Positions 7,944-17,527 of a DNA stretch of 49,489 nucleotides are shown here, piece by piece. Every line of letters begins with the position of its first letter. Within the stretch, counting starts at the first letter, position 1. The stretch is from Solirubrobacteraceae bacterium (GTDB taxonomy: Bacteria > Actinomycetota > Thermoleophilia > Solirubrobacterales > Solirubrobacteraceae), in assembly GCA_030690545.1 (NCBI GenBank), contig JAUYGN010000099.1, positions 1 through 49,489 on the forward strand, given 5' to 3'. The position numbers and the translations under genes are program-made. The notes under the pieces were generated by a model that made no database searches, was not told the DNA's origin, and was given only the letters and a program-made list of their open reading frames with translations.

Positions 7944-9188
7944 CTACGCGGCCCTCGGCGCGTCGACGGCGGGCGGCCCGAGCGCGTCCACGTCGGCGAA
8001 GAAGCGCACGAGCAGGTCGCTCGTCTGCTCGGCGCACTCGACCTGCGGCACGTGGCCGCAGCCGTCGAGCACGATCTGCTCCGCCGACGGCAGCCAGCGC
8101 GTGACATGGCGCGCGAATGCCGCCGGGATCACGCGGTCGTGCGATCCCCAGACGAACAGCGCCGGCGCCTGCAGCTGCGACAGGCGACCGTAGAAGCCGG
8201 TCCGCCCGTAGGGTGCCTCGAGGTAGATGTTGCGCGCCGACGAGAGGAACGCGATCCGCCCGCCGGCACTCGCGTAGATGCGCTGGAACTCGTCGACGAC
8301 GAGATCGGCCACAGCCGGGTCGATCATGTCGGGGTCGGCGAACAGCGACGAGAGATGCTCGGCGACCTTGGCGCGCACGAGGCGGTGTGGCAGCAGCCCG
8401 AGCTCGGGCCGCATGAGCCGGACGGCCGGGTGGTACGTGCGCTTCAGGAAGGCGACCGCGGGACACAGCAGCGCGAGGCCGGCGACGCGCTCGGGATGGC
8501 GCAGGCCGAGCTCGATCGCGACGCGGCCGCCCATCGAGTTGCCTGCGACGTGCGCGCGCTCGATGCCGAGCTCGTCCATCGCGCCGCGGACGGTCTCGGC
8601 GAACCAGCGCGCCGTGTAGGGCGCGACGGCCGGCTTCGAAGACGCGCCGAAGCCGGGCAGGTCGAGCGCGTGGACGCGGTAGTGGCGCGCGAGCGCGGCC
8701 GCCGCGGCGAAGAACGAGCTCTTCGCGCCGCCGAGCCCGTGCAGCAGCACGACGTCGGGGCCCGCGCCCATCGTCAGCGCGGAGAGATCGAGGCCCGGCA
8801 ATCCGATCGCGTGGAAGCGCAGCAGGGGATCGCGCCCGTCCTCGAGCGCGAAGAACCCCGCGAAGGCGATCGCCAGGTCGAGGTTGCCGCGGACGTCGAG
8901 CAGCCGCTGGCCGAACGCGTCGATCGCTGACAGCTCGCCACGGCGCAGCGCGATCCAGGTCGCGGCGTCGGTTCCGACGACGGCGTCCGGATCGCGGCTC
9001 GTGGCGCCCTTGCGCACGCGTGCGCGATCCGCGGTGACGCGCACCTCCCAGCTGTGGCCGACATCGCCGAGGACGATCCGCCAGCTCGCGTCGAAGCCCG
9101 GATCAGCGCCGAGGAAGCGCTCCGCAAGCGAGCGAAAGCTCGCTTCGACGGTGGCCAGTCGCGCGACGTGCGGGGCAGGAGCGGCCAT
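7944..9188 (-). CDS. SCP2-like domain fused to an alpha/beta hydrolase
   Basis: 414 residues. Residues about 1-120 resemble a sterol-carrier-protein-2-type lipid-binding domain (FDASWRIVLGD, then RDPDAVVGTDAATWIALRRGE and a LDVRGNLDLAIAF end). Residues about 140-400 are an alpha/beta hydrolase: oxyanion region VVLLHGLGG, nucleophile elbow GNSMGG, acid in WGSHDRVIP and histidine in GCGHVPQVE, so the catalytic triad is complete. The architecture suggests the SCP2 domain presents a lipid ester or thioester to the hydrolase. A TAGGTT hexamer lies 9 bases before the ATG, so the message may have almost no leader. It is the first gene of the three-gene lipid operon. Confidence 0.85.
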   Translation of the reverse strand: MAAPAPHVARLATVEASFRSLAERFLGADPGFDASWRIVLGDVGHSWEVRVTADRARVRKGATSRDPDAVVGTDAATWIALRRGELSAIDAFGQRLLDVRGNLDLAIAFAGFFALEDGRDPLLRFHAIGLPGLDLSALTMGAGPDVVLLHGLGGAKSSFFAAAAALARHYRVHALDLPGFGASSKPAVAPYTARWFAETVRGAMDELGIERAHVAGNSMGGRVAIELGLRHPERVAGLALLCPAVAFLKRTYHPAVRLMRPELGLLPHRLVRAKVAEHLSSLFADPDMIDPAVADLVVDEFQRIYASAGGRIAFLSSARNIYLEAPYGRTGFYGRLSQLQAPALFVWGSHDRVIPAAFARHVTRWLPSAEQIVLDGCGHVPQVECAEQTSDLLVRFFADVDALGPPAVDAPRAA

Positions 9189-9448
9189 CCTGTGGCCAAC
9201 CTACCCGGCGCGTCTGATTGTGGCACTTCTCACATGAACGCCATCGGACAGGCACCGAGAACCTTGAGCTCGCGGCGACCGACGAGTGTCGTGAGTCAGA
9301 AGTTCGCACGCATCTCGCGGCGCAGGATCGCCACGTGCCGAAGGCGGCCGTGCCGCTGGCACCGTCCACCTTCGGCCCGTGGCGGGCGGGCGGGTCCGCA
9401 TCCGCGATCTGCGCACATCTGACGGCACCGGCCGCGGAATCAACCATC

Positions 9449-9454
9449 TAGGGT
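9449..9454 (+). promoter_or_regulatory. -10 element of a probable leaderless cysS promoter
   Basis: TAGGGT ends exactly 7 bases before the ATG at 9462. The same bases (AGGGTGA) could also act as a weak Shine-Dalgarno, so the two readings compete. The recurrence of the 7-base spacing elsewhere favours the promoter reading. Confidence 0.45.
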
Positions 9455-9461
9455 GAACTCG

Positions 9462-10825
<1,364 letters not shown>

Positions 10826-10829
<4 letters not shown>

Positions 10830-11524
10830 TCCTCTACGGACGCAACCCGGTGCGCGAGGCGCTGCGTGCGGGGCGCCGCCAGGTCGCCCACGTCTGGGCG
10901 ACGGAGCGCACGATCGCACGCGAGCCGTGGCTGCGCGATGCCGGCGCGCGGGCCGCGAGTGCCGAGGAGATCGCGCGCCGCAGCGACTCACCCGACCACC
11001 AGGGCGTCTGCGCCGACGCCGGCGGCTACCCGTACGTCTCCGGACGGGAGCTGCTGATGCCAAGCGACCCGTTCGTCGTCGCGCTCGACGAGCTGCAGGA
11101 TCCCCAGAACCTCGGGGCGATCGCGCGCAGCGCCGAATGCGCGGGCGTGACGGGGCTCGTCATCTGCGAGCGCCGCGCAGCGGCCGTGACGCCGGCTGTC
11201 GCGAAGGCCTCGGCGGGCGCGGTCGAGCACCTGCGGATCGCGCGGGTGCGCAACATGGCCGACTTCCTTGCCGAGGCCAAGCAGGCCGGCGCGTGGTGCT
11301 ACGGCGCCGATGGCGACGCTGGCATCGCCTACGACGCGCCGGACTACCGCGGCTCCGTCGTGCTCGTGATGGGGGCCGAAGGGGCGGGTCTGCGGCCCCG
11401 CGTGGCGAAGTCCTGCGACGCGCTCGTCGCGCTGCCGCTGCGGGGGCGCATCGAGTCGCTCAACGCCGGCGCGGCGGCGGCGGTGCTCATGTACGAGATC
11501 TTGCAGCGTCGCGGCTCGGCTTGA
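10826..11524 (+). CDS. rlmB: 23S rRNA 2'-O-ribose methyltransferase, TrmH/RlmB family
   Basis: 232 residues. SPOUT-fold SAM-dependent enzyme that methylates a ribose 2'-OH in 23S rRNA. The N-terminal substrate-binding domain starts ILYGRNPVREAL. The catalytic knot has all three motifs: DELQDPQNLGAIARSAE, VLVMGAEGAGLR and LPLRGRIESLNAGAAAAVLMYE. The GTG at 10826 overlaps the cysS stop (GTGA), the same coupling found in many actinobacteria, where cysS and rlmB form a pair. The exact rRNA position is not determinable from the sequence. Confidence 0.93.
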
Positions 11525-11550
11525 CAGGACTTCATAACTCGGAGTACTGT
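11521..11550 (+). promoter_or_regulatory. Sigma-70-type promoter for the SigH-like gene
   Basis: A perfect -35 TTGACA (11521-11526) overlaps the rlmB stop and is followed after 18 bases by TACTGT (11545-11550). The leader to the GTG at 11670 is about 110 bases and contains a perfect 8-bp palindrome GGTTAACC at 11564-11571, which could be an operator. This contrasts with the leaderless-type promoters elsewhere in the window. Confidence 0.6.
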
Positions 11551-11669
11551 GCCCGCAAGTCAGGGTTAACCTGAGGTAGAGGATCGACAACCGCAAGACG
11601 CAGTTGGCGCCCTGGGAGGGGACCGCCACTGAGCACATCCGGTCATCGCTGGCCGGGAAAGGACTGCTC

Positions 11670-12320
11670 GTGGCAAGAATCTCGCAGAAGGCTCATTCTC
11701 AGGCTCAGGTTGATGACTACTTCCTCATCGCCTTGGCGAAGACCGGCGACCGCACGGCCTATGACCGCATCGTGCGGCGCTACTACGGCTTCGTGCGCCT
11801 CAAGGCCTCGTCGTACTTCCTCGCCGGGGGCGACGCCGACGACCTCGTCCAGGAGGGTCTCGTCGGCCTCTACAAGGCGGTCCGCGACTATCGCTCCGAC
11901 CGCGAGTCGTCGTTTCGCAACTTCGCCGAGCTGTGCATCACGCGCCAGATCATCACCGCCGTCAAGACGGCGACGCGCAACAAGCACACGCCGCTGAACC
12001 AGTACGTGTCGTTCTCGGCCACGCCCGCGGGGTCGAGCGGCGACAGCGAGCCGACGCTCGAGGACGTCATCCCGGGATCGACGGTGCACGACCCGGTCAA
12101 CCAGGTGATCTCCTCCGAGGAGCTGCACTCGCTCGTCGGCTGCCTGTCGACCGCGCTGTCCGATCTCGAGGGGCGCGTGCTGGCGTTGTACCTCGACGGT
12201 CGTCCCTACGAGGAGGTCGCGCAGCGTCTGGGCTGTGACGCCAAGACCGTCGACAACGCGCTGCAGCGCGTCAAGCGCAAGGTCGGCTCGCACCTGACGC
12301 AGCGCGCGGTCCTCAACTGA
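11670..12320 (+). CDS. SigH-like RNA polymerase sigma factor
   Basis: 216 residues. Sigma-70-family factor of the type annotated as sporulation sigma H in Firmicutes. Region 2 is clear (YDRIVRRYYGFVRLKASSYF, then GGDADDLVQEGLVGLYKAVRDY and FRNFAELCITRQIITAVKTA). Region 4 carries a helix-turn-helix (LYLDGRPYEEVAQRLGCD then AKTVDNALQRVKRKV). The GTG at 11670 is chosen because AAAGGA sits about 6 bases upstream and the resulting length matches SigH. The open frame continues upstream to a TTG at 11604. No anti-sigma gene is adjacent. In a non-sporulating actinobacterium the regulon is unknown. Confidence 0.88.
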   Translation: MARISQKAHSQAQVDDYFLIALAKTGDRTAYDRIVRRYYGFVRLKASSYFLAGGDADDLVQEGLVGLYKAVRDYRSDRESSFRNFAELCITRQIITAVKTATRNKHTPLNQYVSFSATPAGSSGDSEPTLEDVIPGSTVHDPVNQVISSEELHSLVGCLSTALSDLEGRVLALYLDGRPYEEVAQRLGCDAKTVDNALQRVKRKVGSHLTQRAVLN

Positions 12321-12350
12321 GACCTGGCTGCCCGCCGTTTGCGCGGGCGA

Positions 12351-12356
12351 TAGCAT
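12351..12356 (+). promoter_or_regulatory. -10 element of a probable leaderless promoter
   Basis: TAGCAT ends exactly 7 bases before the GTG at 12364. No Shine-Dalgarno is visible in the gap. Confidence 0.45.
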
Positions 12357-12363
12357 CGCCGTC

Positions 12364-12753
12364 GTGACCCTGATCGCCATCTCCACACTCGGCATCGTCC
12401 TCGCCGTCGTCCTCGTCCTGGTCGTCGCGCTCGCCTGCGGCGGCTACGTCGCGATGACCAAGCGCGCCCGCAGCGACGAAGGCGCGCTGCAGCGCGAGCT
12501 TGCCGAGGTCGAGGACGCGCTCGCTCAGGCGCACGCGCTCGACAAGGGCTGGGAGCGCAGCACGCTCGAGGCGGCCGCGCGCGCCGTCGCCGCGGAGCGC
12601 TTCGGCGACGCGGTGAGCGACCTCCGGCTCGTGCAGGTGATCGATCGGCCGGGCGTCGACGAGGACCAGGCGGTCTTCCGCTGCGAGGACGCCGACGGGC
12701 AGGAGCACCGCATCACGCTCGGGCGCGCCGGCGGCGTCTGGGGCGCCGCCTAG
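12364..12753 (+). CDS. Membrane-anchored hypothetical protein
   Basis: 129 residues. One N-terminal transmembrane segment (LGIVLAVVLVLVVALACGGY) is followed by a basic stop-transfer and a probable coiled coil (ALQRELAEVEDALAQAHAL). A small mixed domain at the C-terminus ends RITLGRAGGVWGAA. The topology suggests the soluble part is cytoplasmic. No family is recognised. GTG start supported by TAGCAT 7 bases upstream. It is convergent with the FKBP genes. Confidence 0.7.
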   Translation: MTLIAISTLGIVLAVVLVLVVALACGGYVAMTKRARSDEGALQRELAEVEDALAQAHALDKGWERSTLEAAARAVAAERFGDAVSDLRLVQVIDRPGVDEDQAVFRCEDADGQEHRITLGRAGGVWGAA

Positions 12754-12766
12754 CACCAGATGCGGT

Positions 12767-12784
12767 GCCGGCCGAGTCGCCGGC
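12767..12784. terminator. Possible bidirectional terminator hairpin
   Basis: GCCGGC, a 6-base loop and GCCGGC lie between two convergent genes. The stem is perfect but short, and there is no T tract on either side, so intrinsic termination is only suggested by position. Confidence 0.25.
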
Positions 12785-12811
12785 CGTGGCCTGGTTCGTC
12801 GTCGTGAGCGC

Positions 12812-13372
12812 TCAGCCCGACGCGGGCGTCGCGTTGAGCAGGTCGACGACGAAGACGAGCGTCGCGCCCGGCGGGATCGAGCCCTGGCCCTGATCGCCGT
12901 AGGCGAGGTCGGGCGGAATCGTGAGCTGACGCCGGCCGCCGACCTTCATGCCCTCAAGGCCCTGATCCCAGCCGGGGATGACGTTGCCCTGGCCGAGCGT
13001 GAACGGGAACGTCTGGCCACTGTCCCACGAAGCGTCGAACTGCTCGCCCGTCTCGAACAGGACGCCGACGTAGTTGACGACGAGCTGATCGCCTGCCTGC
13101 ACGGCACGACCCTCGCCGGCGACGATGTCCTCGGCCTCGAGCTCCGTCGGCGGATCGCCGGACGGCTCCGGGATCTCCGGCTTCGTCGACGTGTCCGTCG
13201 AGACGGACCCTGAGGCAGAGCTTGAGGTCGAGGTCCCGGTGGTCGGAGTGGTCGGGGTGGTCGCCGGCGCCGCCGGGATCGCCGACTCCATCGGTGCGTC
13301 GTCCTCGTCGTCGCCGCATGCGCCGACGCCGACTGCCGCTGCCGCGACCAGCGCGATCACACGTCCGCGCAT
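12812..13372 (-). CDS. FKBP-type peptidyl-prolyl isomerase, probable lipoprotein
   Basis: 186 residues. The N-terminus has a signal peptide ending in a lipobox-like GVGAC (cysteine 19), so the protein is probably exported and lipid-anchored. A Thr/Ser/Pro-rich spacer of about 45 residues (ATTPTTPTTGTSTSSSASG) follows. The C-terminal FKBP domain (from about residue 80) has VVNYVGVLFETGEQFDASWD, FPFTLGQGNVIPGWDQGLEGM and LAYGDQGQGSIPPGATLVFVVDL in short order, including the active-site aromatic and tyrosine positions. It lies 5 bases after a cytosolic paralogue, so the pair arose by duplication and they are co-transcribed. Confidence 0.92.
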   Translation of the reverse strand: MRGRVIALVAAAAVGVGACGDDEDDAPMESAIPAAPATTPTTPTTGTSTSSSASGSVSTDTSTKPEIPEPSGDPPTELEAEDIVAGEGRAVQAGDQLVVNYVGVLFETGEQFDASWDSGQTFPFTLGQGNVIPGWDQGLEGMKVGGRRQLTIPPDLAYGDQGQGSIPPGATLVFVVDLLNATPASG

Positions 13373-13377
13373 ACGGC

Positions 13378-13773
13378 TTATCCGACCTTGAGGAGATCGA
13401 CGACGAAGACGAGCGTCTCGTTGGGCCCGATCGGGCCGACACCGCGCTCGCCGTAGGCCATCGACGGCGGGATCACGAGCGTGCGGCGGCCGCCCTCGCG
13501 CATCCCCGTGACGCCCATGTCCCAGCCCTGGATGACGCGCCCCGCGCCGAGCGGGAAGTCGAACGCCTGGCCGCGATCCCAGGAGGAGTCGAACTGCTTG
13601 CCGGAGTGAAACGACACGCCGACGTAGTGCACGGTGACGTGGACGCCGGGCTTGGCGGCGGCGCCCGCGCCGACGACGACGTCGTCGGTCGTCAGCTCCG
13701 TCGGCGGCACGCCGCTGGGCGCGGGGACCTCGGGCTTGGCGCCGAGGTCGTCTGAGATGTCGAGCTTGGTCAT
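13378..13773 (-). CDS. FKBP-type peptidyl-prolyl isomerase, cytosolic
   Basis: 131 residues without a signal peptide. A proline-isomerase/chaperone fold with the motifs VHYVGVSFHSGKQFDSSWD, FPLGAGRVIQGWDMGVTGM and MAYGERGVGPIGPNETLVF. The N-terminal PEVPAPSGVPPTELTTDDVV closely parallels the linker of the downstream lipoprotein paralogue (PEIPEPSGDPPTELEAEDIV), which shows recent duplication. The ATG at 13773 has TAGGCT 7 bases upstream, the leaderless arrangement seen elsewhere in this window. Confidence 0.93.
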   Translation of the reverse strand: MTKLDISDDLGAKPEVPAPSGVPPTELTTDDVVVGAGAAAKPGVHVTVHYVGVSFHSGKQFDSSWDRGQAFDFPLGAGRVIQGWDMGVTGMREGGRRTLVIPPSMAYGERGVGPIGPNETLVFVVDLLKVG

Positions 13774-13780
13774 GCCGTGA

Positions 13781-13786
13781 AGCCTA
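13781..13786 (-). promoter_or_regulatory. -10 element of a probable leaderless FKBP promoter
   Basis: On the minus strand TAGGCT ends exactly 7 bases before the ATG at 13773. Confidence 0.45.
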
Positions 13787-13990
13787 GGGGTGGTGCGCCG
13801 ACCGTGACCCCGACCCCGGGGCCGCCTCGCCGGCCGCGGCCCGGAACCTGGGCGAGCTCTTCATCCCCGACATGAACAACGCGACCCGCTGTCGGGTCGA
13901 CTCGGCCGCTGTCGGGTCGGGCCGTCAGCCGAGCCCGTCCAGCGGCACGGCCCCGACGAGGCCCGGCCGACCGACGTCCCGGCTCGGCGC

Positions 13991-16732
13991 TCAATGCCCG
14001 TTTGGCCGGAAGTCGCCGAACGTCCAATGGACGTTGTAGCCGCCGAACGTGCCTGCCGGTCCGGAGCGCAGGGGCGCCAGCACCTCGTCGAGCATCAGCT
14101 CCTCGATCAGCGCCGAGCGCAGGTCGAAGTCCTCGATCTCGGGCAGGTACTCCTCCTGGTTGGAGGGGACGAGCAGCGTGTCGAGCGTCTCGCGCACGAC
14201 GATCTCGTGCGTCTGGGTCGTCACGTCGCCGAAGAAGTGGCTGCGCAGCGCGTTGCCGACCTCCTCGCCGGTGTGCGGGCGCGGCAGGATGCGGCGGTTG
14301 GCGCGCTCGTCGTCGATCAGCGGCACGTCGCCCGTTGCGCGCAGGCGCGCGGCGGCAAGCGCGTCGCGCTGCAGCTGGCTGGCCGGCTGCAGCTCGCCGA
14401 GCAGCAGCTTCTTCCAGTGCGCGCGCACCATCCGGTTGGGATAGTGAAACGGCACCGCGTAGGGTCCGGGCACGCCGAGGTCCGGCGCGTTCCACAGCAG
14501 CCGGCCGCCGGGCGCCGTGATGCCGGCCAGCGACGCGGCGACCCGCTCGAGCGCGCGCGGCGGGATCAGGTGAAAGACCATGCTCGACATGACGACGTCC
14601 ATCTGGACGCCGCCGGTCACCTCGTGCAGCGGGCGAAAGCGCCCGTCGGCGCCGATCAGCGAGTGGCACTGCGTCCACGAGGACTCCTGCACGAGCGCGT
14701 GGCCCTGCGCGAACCAGCTCGACGGGATGTCGATCAGGTGCAGCTCGAAGTCGACGCCGCGGCGCGCCAGGCGCTGCTCGAAGCCGCGTTCGCGAAACGC
14801 CTTGAGCAGCTCGATCGCGGCCAGCGCGGTGCCGGTGCCGTAGTCGAGCACGCGCAGCGCGTCGCCCGGTCCGAGCGCCTCGACGCGCTCTTCGAGGGTG
14901 TCCATCGTCTGCGTGATCAGCAGGCTCGTCGAGGCCGACGCCCACAGCCGCGGGTGACGGACGTCGCCCTGCTCGAAGACGAGCTCGTGCAGACCGCGCC
15001 CGTCGCGCAGGTCCGTGCCGGGGTCGGGACGCCAGGTGTCGCGCCGCGCAGCGTCGGGATCGCCGCGCGCGATCAGCCCGCCCGCGTCGCTGAGCATGTG
15101 GTTGAGGCTGACGGCGACGAACGGGCGCGTCGTCGGGTAGCGCCGCTCGCCGGTCGCCGCTTGGCGCAGGCCGGCGCGGCGGCAGGCCGCGATGAACGCC
15201 GGCCGCTCGACCGGGTACTGGCCCGCGTAGCCGTTGTAGGCGTCGAACGCGAGGCTGTGCAACGCGCCGAGGTGGCGGGCCGTGACCTGCGACGCGACGC
15301 AGTGCGCTTCGAGCACGAGCAGCCCGTGACGCGCCACGTACGGCGTCCAGCGCGCCAGGTGCGCGGTCAGCTCGGCTTCGATCTCGGCGCCGGTCAGCGG
15401 CGCGCCGTCCGCGGCGATGTACGCGCCGCTCGACATGATCGTGCCGCCGTCCGGCGCGCGGGCGCCGTCGTGGCGCCGGTCGTGGTCGACGAACGCGTGC
15501 ACGTGCAGCCCGTCCTCGATCGCGAGGCCGTGCGCGGCGAGCGTCTCGCGCAGCGCGTCGGGATCGGCGGTGTCGCCATGCAGGACGAGCCCGTCGACGC
15601 CGGCATCGGCGAGCGTCCGACGCGCGCTGCGGACCGCCACCTCGCTGCGGTCGAGGCCGATCATCCGCAGCGGATGCTCGTCGAGGTGGCGTCCGCGGCG
15701 CGTGGCCGCTCGCACGCATGCGTCGATGCGGACGAGCCAGCGCCCGTCGTCGCAGCCGCTGACGACGACGAAGCGCGGCTGCTCGGCGAGCGGCTCACGG
15801 TCGAAGATGCTCGCGACAATCGGATCGGCGTCGGCGAAGTAGCGCCCGTGCGCGACCGAGCGGGCGCGCAGATCGACCTCGTCGTCGATGTGCCAGCCGC
15901 CGGCGTCGTCGCGCTCGTCGGACGCCGCGGTCAGCTCGCCGCGATACAGCTCGGGCAGGCGGGCGAACATCGGCAGGTAGGAGCCGACGAGGCCGAGATG
16001 CGCGACGAAGTCCAGCCCGTGTCGTCCGGCGTCCGTCCAGCCGCCTGCCTCGTCGGTCCAGCCGAGCGCTGCCAGCAGGCGGGCGGCGTGCTGCCCGACG
16101 TCATCGTCGGGCAGCAGCGGGCCGTCGCCGTGCAGGGCACCGGTCGCGTCGAGCCAGAGCAGCAGCGGCAGGGCGAGCGCGCCGTCGAGCTGGGTCCCGA
16201 GCTGGTCGCGCAGCTCGGGCGCCAGATCGTCGAGCCGCCAGCGCGCGACCGCCGGCTCGACGAGGGCCGCGAACCGCGCGGCGCGCTCGCCCGTCCAGGG
16301 CTCGGTCCAGCCGGCGGACGCGTTGTCGGTGAAGGTCGCGAGGAAGTCGCCGAGCTCGATCAGGCGTGCGTGATGGCGGGCAGCGGCGCGACCGGCCTCC
16401 GTCCAGACCGGCGTCGTGAGCTCTGGCGCCAGCGCCGGGCCGTCGCGCAGCCAGCCGGCCTGGGCGAGCGAACGCAGGCCGACGCGCAGGTGGCCGAAGC
16501 CGGTCGGCGTCAGGTCCGGGCACAGCTGTGCCACGGTCGCGTCGCGCTCCAGCGAGGGCGCGAGCAGGTCGATCGCGTCGATGCCGCGCACGGTCGCGCA
16601 CAGCACGATCCCGTCCTGAAACAGAAAGCTCGACCGGCGCAAGGCGTCCCTGCCGACAGCTCGATCGGTGATCGCCACGGCCGCATCTTCGCCGATCGCC
16701 GTGACGGACGCGCGGGTGACGAGCTCGTCCAT
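13991..16732 (-). CDS. Large double SAM-methyltransferase, AprA-MT1-like N-terminal part
   Basis: 913 residues. Residues about 1-300 form a helical region (FLFQDGIVLCATVRGIDAID, then TPTGFGHLRVGLRSLAQAGW). A first Rossmann domain follows with a degenerate motif I (VVVSGCDDGRW, 322-332), an acidic turn GLDRSE (359-364) and a conserved-looking strip HVHAFVDHDRRH (410-421) through DAYNGYAGQYPVE (497-509). This strip resembles, from memory, the AprA-MT1 class of iron-dependent methyltransferases that act on malonyl-ACP in polyketide synthases. A second, canonical class I domain has VLDYGTGTALAAIELL (628-643), LIDIP and VVMSSMVFHLIPP. No polyketide synthase is adjacent. The substrate is unknown. 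The ATG at 16732 overlaps the upstream stop by one base, so it is translationally coupled to the acetyltransferase. Confidence 0.8.
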   Translation of the reverse strand: MDELVTRASVTAIGEDAAVAITDRAVGRDALRRSSFLFQDGIVLCATVRGIDAIDLLAPSLERDATVAQLCPDLTPTGFGHLRVGLRSLAQAGWLRDGPALAPELTTPVWTEAGRAAARHHARLIELGDFLATFTDNASAGWTEPWTGERAARFAALVEPAVARWRLDDLAPELRDQLGTQLDGALALPLLLWLDATGALHGDGPLLPDDDVGQHAARLLAALGWTDEAGGWTDAGRHGLDFVAHLGLVGSYLPMFARLPELYRGELTAASDERDDAGGWHIDDEVDLRARSVAHGRYFADADPIVASIFDREPLAEQPRFVVVSGCDDGRWLVRIDACVRAATRRGRHLDEHPLRMIGLDRSEVAVRSARRTLADAGVDGLVLHGDTADPDALRETLAAHGLAIEDGLHVHAFVDHDRRHDGARAPDGGTIMSSGAYIAADGAPLTGAEIEAELTAHLARWTPYVARHGLLVLEAHCVASQVTARHLGALHSLAFDAYNGYAGQYPVERPAFIAACRRAGLRQAATGERRYPTTRPFVAVSLNHMLSDAGGLIARGDPDAARRDTWRPDPGTDLRDGRGLHELVFEQGDVRHPRLWASASTSLLITQTMDTLEERVEALGPGDALRVLDYGTGTALAAIELLKAFRERGFEQRLARRGVDFELHLIDIPSSWFAQGHALVQESSWTQCHSLIGADGRFRPLHEVTGGVQMDVVMSSMVFHLIPPRALERVAASLAGITAPGGRLLWNAPDLGVPGPYAVPFHYPNRMVRAHWKKLLLGELQPASQLQRDALAAARLRATGDVPLIDDERANRRILPRPHTGEEVGNALRSHFFGDVTTQTHEIVVRETLDTLLVPSNQEEYLPEIEDFDLRSALIEELMLDEVLAPLRSGPAGTFGGYNVHWTFGDFRPNGH

Positions 16733-17517
16733 CAGCGCCGCTCGGCGGGGCGCGCGCCGAGGTCCGGCGCGAGCGGGCGGATCTCGCGCGCGGGGGAGCC
16801 GGCGTAGAGAACGCCGCCGGGGTACTCGCCGCCGCGCACGAGCGACGAGCCGCCGAGCATGCCGTTGGGTCCCATCCGGACGCCGCGCAGCAGCAGCGAG
16901 TTCGCGCCGAGGAACGTGTTCGCGCCGATCACCACGGGCGCAATCGCGACGGGCTGCTCGTAGTTCGTCGTGCTGCTGCCGTCGTGGCGATGGTCGGAGT
17001 CGAAGATGCTGACGCGCTCGCCCGCGGCCGCGTCGTCGCCCAGCTGCACGCGCTGCAGCGCGTGCAGCGCCACCTGGGCGCCGAACTGGACGCGCGCGCC
17101 GAGCACGATCTCGCCGCCGTCCATCGCGTCGAGCAGGCAGTAGTCGCGGATCGTCGAGTCCTCGCCGATGCGCACGCTGCCGCCGCGCAGCTGGATCCGC
17201 GTGCCGGCGCGAAACGTGACGCGGTCGCCGAGCGCCAGCGTGTTGTCGGCCGCCGCCCAGACGTCGAGGATCTGGCCGCGGCCGAGCTGGACGTGCTCGC
17301 CGAGGCGGATCGTGAGCGTGCCGGCCTTGCCGCCGTAGGGATGGACCTCGACGGCGGGCAGCTCGTAGAAGTGCGCGCCGTGCGGAGCGTCGAGCTTCAG
17401 CCGCCCGCCGGCGCGGCGCAGGCGGGCGTCCAGGCGCCGCGCCCACAGCTCGAAGCGGGCGCGCTCGCCACGCAGGCGCAGCGCGCGCGCGGTCGATCGC
17501 AGTCCGGAGGCGCTCAT
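16732..17517 (-). CDS. Left-handed beta-helix (hexapeptide) O-acetyltransferase
   Basis: 261 residues. The centre consists of hexapeptide repeats (IRLGEHVQLGRGQIL, VTFRAGTRIQLRGGSVRIGE, IVLGARVQFGAQVALHALQR) typical of acetyl-CoA-dependent O-acetyltransferases of the maltose/galactoside type. The loop FDSDHRHDG carries the probable catalytic histidine, and the end has the usual VIGANTFLGANSLLLRGVRMG then YAGSPAREI. The N-terminal 45 residues are basic and helical. It is the middle gene of a three-gene operon: the stop of the acyltransferase-3 gene is 10 bases upstream and the methyltransferase start overlaps its stop. It probably acetylates a sugar or polyol. Confidence 0.88.
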   Translation of the reverse strand: MSASGLRSTARALRLRGERARFELWARRLDARLRRAGGRLKLDAPHGAHFYELPAVEVHPYGGKAGTLTIRLGEHVQLGRGQILDVWAAADNTLALGDRVTFRAGTRIQLRGGSVRIGEDSTIRDYCLLDAMDGGEIVLGARVQFGAQVALHALQRVQLGDDAAAGERVSIFDSDHRHDGSSTTNYEQPVAIAPVVIGANTFLGANSLLLRGVRMGPNGMLGGSSLVRGGEYPGGVLYAGSPAREIRPLAPDLGARPAERR

Positions 17518-17527
17518 GCGAGCCCCA

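Noticed and set aside
13994-16807. Plus-strand open frame of over 900 codons opposite the double methyltransferase
   Set aside because: Low-complexity composition with no motifs; the minus strand carries clear methyltransferase motifs.
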